The translations under genes and the position numbers were made by a program. Shown one piece after another: positions 61,801-64,000 of a stretch of DNA of 64,000 nt. The notes under the pieces were generated by a model that ran no database searches, was not told the origin of the DNA, and worked only from the letters and a program-made list of their open reading frames with translations. Each line of letters starts with the position of its first letter. Positions within the stretch are counted from its first letter, which is position 1. Source of the DNA: Prostheceraeus crozeri (taxonomy: Eukaryota; Platyhelminthes; Polycladida; Euryleptidae); assembly GCA_907163375.1 (NCBI GenBank), contig CAJQUW010006099.1, positions 1 through 64,000 of the forward strand, written 5' to 3'.

Positions 61801-62302
61801 AAATCCAAGGCCTGCAACCAAATCTGGCGACGGGCCTGAAATGCATAGTCGTCAAACACCTTGACGGAGCAATATCATGTCTCAAGTTTTCCTATGAATT
61901 GAGTCACTGATCAGCAGAATTCTCTTCACCAATTTGTAGTCTAAATGTTGATGTCTTGTTAGGTGCACGAGAAGCACATTCAATGTAGACTCAAGCGCTC
62001 AGATCGAGCGGAACCTTGCCCAAACCACCCCCAGTGTGGACATGATTTCTTTTTTTAATTGGTAGACTGTTCATTCAAAGCCTGAATTGTCAGTTCAACA
62101 TTTTAGTTGATTTTTAATCAGTTAGTAAGTCTAGCATATTTTTTTATAATTTGGAGGCAAGTAATTTACGCTTGACGGCCTTCATCCAAGTTTGCATAAG
62201 CATAAACCCACAACTTTGATACATACAGCAACTAAAATTCTCTGAATTATCAGTCTCACTCACGTGGTCGGGTCGTTGGAGGAGCCGTTACTCGAGGAAT
62301 TC
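10618..62302 (-). CDS. Large modular gene: ShKT domains and Thr-rich linkers (34 exons)
   Basis: Reading leftward, exons alternate between a Thr/Pro linker type (T) and a six-cysteine ShKT type (S). T: 62264-62302, 61095-61145, 58309-58347, 56842-56880, 54469-54507, 53000-53038, 50627-50665, 49158-49196, 48102-48146, 46466-46522, 42735-42791, 32317-32376, 31115-31183, 28095-28139, 19967-20047, 12830-12907. S exons are listed separately. Every exon begins after AG, ends before GT and has phase-1 borders, giving about 1,025 residues. ShKT domains are small disulfide folds of secreted proteins; Thr runs are likely O-glycosylated, so a mucin-like extracellular product is inferred. The signal-peptide exon is not in the window. 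Two neighbouring genes are possible but the alternation is unbroken. Confidence 0.8.
10833..12829. other. Intron, nothing recognised
   Basis: About 2 kb of AT-rich intron. Short open frames on both strands have no family likeness, and no repeat was found. Confidence 0.5.
12830..12907 (-). CDS. Thr-rich linker exon
   Basis: Encodes [20 protein letters not shown] and a short PPTTT end, 26 codons, phase 1-1. It uses Met and Val spacers like the 19967 exon, unlike the GIP-starting linkers to the right. Confidence 0.75.
13512..14258. mobile_element. TA-flanked nonautonomous transposon, copy A
   Basis: The copy starts GAGTGTCGACTCAAAAAAG, ends CACTC, and is flanked by TA on both sides. A second diverged copy is at 34811-35609. 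Length is 747 bp with no coding capacity. The TA target suggests the Tc1/mariner group, but the inverted ends are very short. Confidence 0.65.
15032..15244 (-). CDS. Double ShKT exon
   Basis: The only exon with two ShKT domains back to back: [18 protein letters not shown] to SCGLC, then [17 protein letters not shown] to SCNTCG, with no linker. It shows an intron-less domain duplication or intron loss. Phase 1-1. Confidence 0.85.
15334..16783. mobile_element. TA-flanked MITE, interrupted by another MITE
   Basis: The left end CACTGTAAACCGTTGAC is inverse to the right end GTCAACGGTTTAAAGTG, each next to TA. The inner 15547-16519 is a separate insertion. Another element with a similar start (TACACTGTAAAC) begins at 16793, without a clear right end. 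Confidence 0.75.
15547..16519. mobile_element. TA-flanked MITE nested in another
   Basis: Ends CACTGTAAATCGCT and AGCGATTTACAGTG with TA on each side, 973 bp. It belongs to the same family as the copies at 51351-52236 and 55194-56078, in opposite orientation. The interior has many gtatg/catac steps. Confidence 0.8.
17150..17350 (-). pseudogene. Histone H3 pseudogene fragment
   Basis: The minus strand reads [13 protein letters not shown], a stop, [32 protein letters not shown], matching the histone H3 core ([17 protein letters not shown]...YLVGLFEDTNLCAIHAK). Upstream GAGCACTGAACGCAAG is STE-RK with the LLI codons lost. Downstream, similarity to the MPKDIQLARRI region persists only at DNA level. 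It has an in-frame stop and several deletions and no intron, so it is a dead, possibly retrocopied, fragment in an intron. Confidence 0.85.
17351..18021. other. Intron, nothing recognised
   Basis: Short frames only. No repeat or domain seen. Confidence 0.45.
18022..18303. mobile_element. MITE with 26-bp perfect inverted ends
   Basis: GGCACTACTGCAGTTTAGTG at the left is the inverse of CACTAAACTGCAGTAGTGCC at the right. The left end is partly repeated at 18072-18092, and an inner palindrome (cattacaccga...tcggtgtaatg) lies near 18130. Flanks are similar A-rich 8-9 bp, so an imperfect target duplication is possible. Confidence 0.85.
18304..19966. other. Intron, nothing recognised
   Basis: AT-rich, with small open frames (for example 18721-18987, Cys-rich but unrelated to ShKT). 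No repeat structure was identified. Confidence 0.45.
19967..20047 (-). CDS. Thr-rich linker exon
   Basis: Twenty-seven codons of the type [20 protein letters not shown], two near-identical halves. It has clean phase-1 splice sites and lies in a long repeat-filled intron region. Confidence 0.75.
20522..20652. mobile_element. Small hairpin MITE
   Basis: TGCATTGATCTCATCAGCTC at the left pairs imperfectly with the right arm ending gagctgatgaggtcaatgca-like sequence, about 45 bp per arm, 131 bp in all. Confidence 0.6.
20914..23523. mobile_element. hAT-like nonautonomous element containing a LINE
   Basis: The left end CAGTGTTGGAACAATTAC is inverse to GTAATTGTTCCAACCCTG at the right. The 8-bp flanks ctgcagaa and ctgtagat match at 6 of 8 bases, as for an aged hAT target duplication. 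The subterminal regions are rich in aattac. The interior is largely a LINE insertion on the minus strand (about 21860-23340). Confidence 0.7.
21860..23340 (-). mobile_element. CR1/Jockey-type LINE, 5'-truncated, with reverse transcriptase
   Basis: One open frame (stop at 21950) encodes a non-LTR reverse transcriptase: [50 protein letters not shown], then the C-terminal [18 protein letters not shown] domain and a final [12 protein letters not shown]. It starts within the N-terminal part of the polymerase domain, so the endonuclease and ORF1 are missing, as expected for 5' truncation. The frame is open over about 440 codons, so the insertion is fairly young. The 3' end runs into a short ataataattatt-type repeat. 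It sits inside a hAT-like element. Confidence 0.85.
23570..23725 (-). CDS. ShKT exon with built-in linkers
   Basis: Starts [12 protein letters not shown], then [17 protein letters not shown] to SCGVCG, then VPPP. The linker and domain are in one exon here, an alternative arrangement to the split T/S exons. Confidence 0.85.
24005..24700 (+). mobile_element. RTE-like LINE 3' fragment, decayed, with an inverted segment
   Basis: Plus-strand frames show pieces of the C-terminal region of an RTE-type [56 protein letters not shown] and RRRGRPMID. Stops and frame changes separate them. A 60-bp segment (24121-24180) recurs inverted at 24279-24341 inside the remnant. Confidence 0.7.
24750..25338. other. 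Intron, nothing recognised
   Basis: No domain or repeat found. Confidence 0.45.
25339..25479 (-). CDS. ShKT exon with built-in Thr linker
   Basis: Starts [12 protein letters not shown], then [17 protein letters not shown] to SCNLCG. Phase 1-1. The penultimate motif is SCN rather than SCG. Confidence 0.85.
26152..26262 (-). CDS. ShKT exon
   Basis: [17 protein letters not shown] to SCGRC, ending ST rather than PG. It is followed directly by another ShKT exon (25339) that brings its own linker. Confidence 0.85.
26263..28094. other. Intron, nothing recognised
   Basis: AT-rich intron without recognisable repeats or coding segments. Confidence 0.45.
28095..28139 (-). CDS. Thr-rich linker exon
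   Basis: Encodes [15 protein letters not shown] with phase-1 borders; a short linker with only a few Thr. Confidence 0.7.
28362..28469 (-). CDS. ShKT exon
   Basis: [17 protein letters not shown] to SCGRCPG. A standard 108-bp module with CAG acceptor and GT donor. Confidence 0.9.
29263..29985. mobile_element. Foldback TA-flanked transposon, copy 1
   Basis: Long inverted arms of nearly 300 bp start GTCCGGCAGCCAGAACGAG and end with the inverse, with TA on each side. The middle of about 130 bp is unique. Open frames inside are products of the inverted arms and do not resemble a transposase. Same family as 45528-46263. Confidence 0.85.
30251..30379. mobile_element. Small palindromic MITE
   Basis: TAAGGCCTCAGTC at the left and GACTGAGGCCTAA at the right are inverse, and the interior is also partly self-complementary (aaagcgaaa...gctttgcttt). 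Confidence 0.55.
31115..31183 (-). CDS. Thr-rich linker exon (longest Thr run)
   Basis: Encodes IPAITRKP followed by twelve Thr and IN. The codons are mixed ACA/ACC/ACG/ACT, so this is a kept Thr run rather than a pure microsatellite. Confidence 0.8.
32142..32249 (-). CDS. ShKT exon
   Basis: [17 protein letters not shown] to SCGECPG. It is separated from the preceding linker exon by an intron of only 67 bp. Confidence 0.9.
32317..32376 (-). CDS. Thr-rich linker exon
   Basis: IPGVTRR followed by ten Thr and K. The 1.1-kb intron before it holds an RTE-like LINE remnant. Confidence 0.8.
32480..33310 (+). mobile_element. RTE-like LINE 3' fragment with a tandem duplication
   Basis: An open frame at 32670-33305 encodes the C-terminal part of an RTE-type polyprotein: [52 protein letters not shown] and [16 protein letters not shown] 66-bp (22-residue) block [19 protein letters not shown] is tandemly repeated with few differences. 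The polymerase catalytic core is missing. It is inserted in the intron between two exons of the host gene, antisense to it. Confidence 0.8.
33504..33611 (-). CDS. ShKT exon
   Basis: [17 protein letters not shown] to SCGLCPG, standard module. The intron before it (33612-42734) is the longest of the gene, 9.1 kb. Confidence 0.9.
34250..34520. repeat. Dispersed repeat, copy 1
   Basis: Related to 37230-37620 and 48407-48830. Shared blocks include actgagaagttttacttgaaccc and gcaaagcaagtgctgtgaat-like segments. Diverged, no coding potential. Confidence 0.65.
34549..34790. mobile_element. CACTGTAAAC-end MITE, copy 1
   Basis: The start CACTGTAAACAGTATACCG and the end TTTACGGTTTACAG are imperfect inverses, with an internal ttaaaaatgatgacg segment shared with 47739-47989. 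Confidence 0.65.
34811..35609. mobile_element. TA-flanked nonautonomous transposon, copy B
   Basis: Diverged copy of 13512-14258 in the same orientation, with the same GAGTG and CACTC ends and TA flanks. Confidence 0.65.
35612..37229. other. Intron, nothing recognised
   Basis: Part of the 9.1-kb intron. Only short frames without likeness. Confidence 0.45.
37230..37620. repeat. Dispersed repeat, copy 2
   Basis: Same family and orientation as 48407-48830, clearly diverged. An 78-codon open frame across it is not conserved in the other copies. Confidence 0.7.
38123..38339. mobile_element. MITE with about 50-bp inverted ends
   Basis: TATCCACGCAAG ... CTTGCGTGGATA. Arms extend through atatgacacgatcgattgtc and its inverse, 217 bp in all. 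The terminal TA on both sides may be the target duplication. Confidence 0.85.
39141..39953 (+). CDS. Unrecognised open frame, possibly secreted protein
   Basis: A 270-codon open frame lies antisense inside the largest intron of the ShKT gene. The first ~17 residues ([17 protein letters not shown]) are hydrophobic, but a TTTCAAG acceptor-like site directly before the ATG means this may be a terminal exon. Visible blocks are [54 protein letters not shown] and [13 protein letters not shown], with NDT, NLT and NTT glycosylation sites. The sequence has the look of a real protein, not a repeat. I cannot name the family. AATAAA occurs at about 40418 and 41143. Confidence 0.55.
   Translation: MDIPIIMSFFFTEIVMCHSCKDLMRPVKFSPSNTSYISHCIRLATIHHPSFFVTFTNGSCVLYDICNPGQTNDTSLFVFKLLDPQIKLPLLITSAQRGEDPYKHLYQKRMNFNLTQILMSDLRSSNYFYKSPLANYLTLMERITLELQDGRILLSSMTFNVLPNGEWFKFEAVSKAFPWKMQMLSKNTTNFKIKFHQLRFLIGSELIPSVPQGFQTIQVIGKVTFTDRLVDYYVNDKHDVFSLTISRKATEFRLFGKLKKNLRVYARDIG
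40435..40709. mobile_element. CACTGTAAAC-end MITE, copy 2 (reverse)
   Basis: Diverged relative of 34549-34790 and 47739-47989 in the opposite orientation; shares the gttagcagctaaaattagc and tgacgtcacaatttt segments. Confidence 0.5.
41394..42120. mobile_element. Foldback element with about 340-bp arms
   Basis: TGACACTTTCTTCCTAAAG at the left and its inverse at the right bound two nearly perfect arms that meet around 41757 with a very short centre. No coding capacity. The flanks (ctat / ctag) do not give a clear target duplication. Confidence 0.9.
42735..42791 (-). CDS. Thr-rich linker exon
   Basis: FPAIVPR, ten Thr, K. It closely resembles the 46466 exon, which suggests duplication of the linker. 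Confidence 0.8.
43646..43753 (-). CDS. ShKT exon
   Basis: [17 protein letters not shown] to SCGDCPG, standard 108-bp module. Confidence 0.9.
44020..44085 (-). repeat. tRNA-derived sequence (SINE-like)
   Basis: Read on the minus strand, TAGCTCAGTGG fits the A box and GGTTCAAAGTT is a weaker B box about 26 bp further on. The stems of a real tRNA are not intact, so it is a SINE head or tRNA pseudogene. Confidence 0.55.
44090..45060. other. Intron, nothing recognised
   Basis: AT-rich intron between a tRNA-derived sequence and a LINE. Short frames only. Confidence 0.45.
45080..46345 (+). mobile_element. CR1/Jockey-type LINE 3' end, split by a foldback element
   Basis: The left part encodes [34 protein letters not shown] and HRIVCGSD, the C-terminal domain of a non-LTR polymerase. 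The foldback element 45528-46263 interrupts it. To its right the last codons ([17 protein letters not shown]) continue in the same frame to a stop. The tail carries ttgactttgacttt repeats, typical of CR1-like 3' ends. Strongly 5'-truncated. Confidence 0.8.
45528..46263. mobile_element. Foldback TA-flanked transposon, copy 2
   Basis: Same family as 29263-29985: GTCCGGCAGCC ends, arms of about 300 bp, TA on both sides. It lies inside a LINE coding region. Confidence 0.9.
46466..46522 (-). CDS. Thr-rich linker exon
   Basis: IPAIVPR, ten Thr, K. The intron separating it from the upstream ShKT exon is only 61 bp. Confidence 0.8.
46584..46691 (-). CDS. ShKT exon
   Basis: [17 protein letters not shown] to SCGGCPG, standard module. 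Confidence 0.9.
46860..47145. repeat. Degenerate minisatellite, about 30-bp unit
   Basis: About nine copies of a unit like tttccgcatgactcacaaat followed by 8-14 bp with tgatggac. Confidence 0.9.
47739..47989. mobile_element. CACTGTAAAC-end MITE, copy 3
   Basis: Begins CACTGCATGCCGTACACCG and ends GGTTTACAATTTACAGTG; matches 34549-34790 along its length, including the ttaaaaatgatgacg block. Confidence 0.65.
48102..48146 (-). CDS. Thr-rich linker exon
   Basis: IPRITAP followed by six Thr and Q; 65-bp intron to the upstream ShKT exon. Confidence 0.8.
48212..48325 (-). CDS. ShKT exon, B type, diverged copy
   Basis: [19 protein letters not shown] to SCGGCPG. It is 114 bp, with two extra residues between the first two Cys. 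It is an older sister of the exons at 52494 and 56336. Confidence 0.9.
48407..48830. repeat. Dispersed repeat, copy 3, with empty sites nearby
   Basis: Homologous introns at about 52670 and 56510 lack this block and read straight through (ggaaatagagtttctgctaa). Flanks here, aatagaattttggtac and aatagatttcgtac, look like an imperfect target duplication of 14-16 bp, which suggests a retroposed insertion. Confidence 0.65.
49158..49196 (-). CDS. Short Pro/Thr linker exon, unit 1
   Basis: [12 protein letters not shown], 13 codons. Repeated in units 2 (53000-53038) and 3 (56842-56880). Confidence 0.75.
49320..49790. repeat. Minisatellite in unit 1 intron
   Basis: Degenerate units of about 30-40 bp, such as tcacaggtcctgggcccctg followed by cagcacc; copies in units 2 (53160-53630) and 3 (57000-57470). 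A 110-codon open frame across it is a by-product. Confidence 0.85.
49883..49990 (-). CDS. ShKT exon, A type, unit 1
   Basis: [17 protein letters not shown] to SCGQCPG. Units 2 and 3 encode the same peptide; the one base difference noticed is silent (AGA/CGA). Confidence 0.9.
50627..50665 (-). CDS. Short Pro/Thr linker exon, unit 1
   Basis: [12 protein letters not shown], 13 codons; copies at 54469-54507 and 58309-58347. Confidence 0.75.
50755..51140. repeat. Minisatellite gaattggttagttgttgcaa type
   Basis: Degenerate units of about 30 bp; copies at 54597-54985, and a differently arranged longer array at 58437-58990. Confidence 0.85.
51351..52236. mobile_element. TA-flanked MITE in unit 1
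   Basis: CACTGTAAATCGCTCGAT ... ATCCAGCGATTTACAGTG with TA on each side, 886 bp, same family as 15547-16519. It was duplicated with the 3.84-kb unit. Confidence 0.85.
52494..52607 (-). CDS. ShKT exon, B type
   Basis: [19 protein letters not shown] to SCGGCPG, 114 bp. Same as the exon at 56336. Confidence 0.9.
53000..53038 (-). CDS. Short Pro/Thr linker exon, unit 2
   Basis: Copy of the 49158 exon with identical splice sites. Confidence 0.75.
53725..53832 (-). CDS. ShKT exon, A type, unit 2
   Basis: Copy of the 49883 exon, offset 3,842 bp, with the same protein. Confidence 0.9.
54469..54507 (-). CDS. Short Pro/Thr linker exon, unit 2
   Basis: Copy of the 50627 exon. Confidence 0.75.
55194..56078. 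mobile_element. TA-flanked MITE in unit 2
   Basis: Near-identical copy of 51351-52236 by segmental duplication, not by transposition. The corresponding place in the older unit near 59160 has no insertion. Confidence 0.85.
56336..56449 (-). CDS. ShKT exon, B type
   Basis: Copy of the 52494 exon, offset 3,842 bp. Confidence 0.9.
56842..56880 (-). CDS. Short Pro/Thr linker exon, unit 3
   Basis: Third copy of the 49158 exon. Confidence 0.75.
57565..57672 (-). CDS. ShKT exon, A type, unit 3
   Basis: Third copy of the 49883 exon. Confidence 0.9.
58309..58347 (-). CDS. Short Pro/Thr linker exon, unit 3
   Basis: Third copy of the 50627 exon; about 140 bp further right the near-identity to the other units ends. 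Confidence 0.75.
59432..59542 (-). CDS. ShKT exon, diverged B-type relative
   Basis: [17 protein letters not shown] to SCGACPG. The flanking intron matches that of the 52494 exon although the exon itself has diverged, so it is the oldest unit of the array. Confidence 0.9.
59545..61094. other. Intron, nothing firm recognised
   Basis: AT-rich. A 99-codon minus frame (59729-60028) and a hydrophobic 79-codon frame (60757-60996) have no likeness or splice support. Confidence 0.45.
61095..61145 (-). CDS. Pro/Thr linker exon
   Basis: [16 protein letters not shown]; 62-bp intron to the upstream ShKT exon. It ends in G, which completes an Asp codon in the next exon. Confidence 0.8.
61208..61315 (-). 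CDS. ShKT exon
   Basis: [17 protein letters not shown] to SCGECPG, the rightmost ShKT module in the window. Confidence 0.9.
61316..62263. other. Intron, nothing recognised
   Basis: No repeat or domain found. Confidence 0.45.
62264..62302 (-). CDS. Pro/Thr linker exon, rightmost exon seen
   Basis: [12 protein letters not shown], preceded by a TTTCAG acceptor, so more exons must lie upstream to the right. Confidence 0.7.
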
Positions 62303-62819
62303 CTGAAATTCAATAATCATGATCAACAGATTGAAGGAATATTATTGCCAAATATTCAAAATTTGCGATCTACACTAAATATACCAATTTACGGGCGTAG
62401 CATATTTTAACGAATTTCGGTAGCACGAGTCCCTGTGTGCAGGGACTGGTACAGTGTCCCTGTGTAGTGTAATTGTTCACATGTGCACACATTACCAGTG
62501 ATCTTGGTCTGCTGATGATTCGTGATTTTGCATGAAATGGTAGCCATTCAAGTCTGTTCCCATTTTTCAACTAAGGATGGGACTCAATATTTAAGCATCC
62601 TAGTTGCATTATGTTTGCAAAAGGAAACATTTATTGTTTATTACAGGCGTACTAACTTAGGCGACATGTCAGCAGTGTGCTAAATGTAGCATTTAATGAA
62701 TGACCGTCGAAAATTCGCTTTATGTGCTAATTAATATCGAAATGTTGATTAAGTAAGCCTACATGAGAGAGAAATGTATTACAGTTTCTGAATGCAAAAA
62801 AAGTACTAAGATTGATTAA

Positions 62820-63410
62820 CCCATTAACGCCCGGATTTTTTTTAGCAATCAAAATTTAAAAAACCAGTGAAAATTTTCACAAATATCTATTCTCATTACA
62901 AATTCATCGTTTCCGAGAAATTTCGTTCCGCCATCTTTTTTCTACACAGGTGGCATATATGTATGCCATTGTCGGTAGAGTTGTCACTGTTACAGTAAGT
63001 GGTATTTTTTTTAAACACCAAGTGTGAAGCCCAACGTTGCACTTTTCGCAGATGAGCTTTGATCTGCCTTTAGAACACCCTTGACATCTTCTCTGTGTCT
63101 CGATCGTCACCGGCCAATGATCTTTGCGATCATACCTATATGGATTTTGCAAGATCGGTGATCTCAAAATTGTCGACTTCCGTTCGCGAATACGAAATGA
63201 CTGCTTGAAACCGATGATTCCTCCCAATTTTCAATTTTAGGACATTTAGCTGCAGGTTCATCATCACTATCCTCATCTTCAATAATTTCAATTGCAGCCG
63301 GAGCAGACAGCAAACCCGATCCCAGGTTATTCAAACTTATTTCATCGGACTCGTCTTCTGGAGCACTATCTTCATCTATAACAGAGATTAGGCGGCGTTG
63401 CATAAATCGC
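62820..63410 (-). mobile_element. piggyBac-like transposon, internally deleted
   Basis: The left end reads TTAA then CCCATTAACGCCCGG, fitting a piggyBac terminus at its TTAA target. Two minus-strand frames remain. One (63164-63403) is an acidic N-terminal region, EDSAPEDESDEIS and EIIEDEDSDDEP. The other (62904-63227) ends with a piggyBac-type cysteine-rich zinc finger, CQGCSKGRSKLICEKC and LHTWC. The catalytic middle is missing, so it cannot encode a working transposase. The outer right end was not identified. Confidence 0.75.
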
Positions 63411-63584
63411 GCGAATTCGTGAGCTCCGTCTTATCCCACTTTCAGCGGTGTCTAACGCCTCTGCCAAGGTCGCCGTCTCGCAGAATCTCACGTACTTGTC
63501 GGCCCTGAAGGATAAGAGTAAATAAGCAGCTGGGGAATTCAGGCAATTAGAACACTAAGCGGCAGATTCACATGTCGTAAGAAA

Positions 63585-63655
63585 CGTGTCACAGTCTAGT
63601 GGGTAAAACTACGACTATCACGGCTATGTGACGCGCGTTCGATCCCCAGCACCAC
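63585..63655 (+). repeat. tRNA-derived sequence (SINE-like)
   Basis: CAGTCTAGTGGG resembles an A box of the Glu/Gly tRNA kind, and CGTTCGATCCCC is a good B box about 44 bp downstream. The acceptor stem does not pair well. No poly(A) tail was seen. Confidence 0.5.
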
Positions 63656-64000
63656 TAACTATTTTCACTTTGTTTTGTTGCAATATCATTGTTTGTATAT
63701 TTTCAACGTACAAATGCATCATCCTTCTTGTAATGCTAAAGTCAATGATCGGTGATTGATTACCATCGTAGCGCATCCATGATTTTATGGAAAATTGCTA
63801 ATGAAGGTTCAATTATAGACAATAAACCTGTATAGTAATACCATAAACTTGTATTATTAAGATACTGCTCTTTCCTGAAGTACTTTTACACATAACTAAA
63901 ACTGATGTCATTAGAAAAGGGCATTCTGCAATTCTCATCTGCTGACTTTGATTTGTCCCATGTGCCAACCCTAATGACAGCGTACTAAATAAAGTACACT

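Overview
The window looks like nuclear DNA of a marine invertebrate. It has AT-rich introns, short modular exons, several families of DNA transposons and LINEs, tRNA-derived repeats, and motifs of the taggcctac kind that are common in deuterostome invertebrates. The exact group cannot be fixed from the sequence; an echinoderm or a similar animal is a guess.

Region 1 (1-9755) is the right-hand part of a Polinton/Maverick (adintovirus-like) element that enters from the left edge. It is far more AT-rich than the flank. It carries a fibre-like coiled-coil protein, a pVI-like amphipathic protein, a double-jelly-roll major capsid protein, a pX-like hydrophobic minor capsid protein, a phospholipase A2-integrase fusion, an adenain-like protease and three proteins I do not recognise. 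A G-rich 60-bp repeat, eight 121-bp repeats and a terminal palindrome (9685-9755) lie on its right side. The part seen looks whole and young. The polymerase and packaging ATPase are not in the window. Small GC-rich hairpins, two of them overlapping stop codons, are scattered through it and are the most unusual feature.

Region 2 (10618-62302) is one large host gene on the minus strand. I reconstruct 34 exons by splice sites. Exons encoding a single six-cysteine ShKT domain alternate almost perfectly with short Thr/Pro-rich exons. Every internal exon is a multiple of three and is bounded by phase-1 introns, so each is a free module. The visible product is about 1,025 residues with 19 ShKT domains and looks like a secreted mucin-like protein. 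The 5' end lies beyond 62302. A 3.84-kb block holding two ShKT and two Thr exons has been tandemly copied (about 48836-58490).

The introns hold nearly everything else: TA-flanked foldback elements and MITEs, a hAT-like element with a LINE inside it, RTE-like and CR1/Jockey-like LINE remnants, a histone H3 pseudogene, a gutted piggyBac copy, two tRNA-derived sequences, minisatellites, and one 270-codon unrecognised open frame on the opposite strand (39141-39953).
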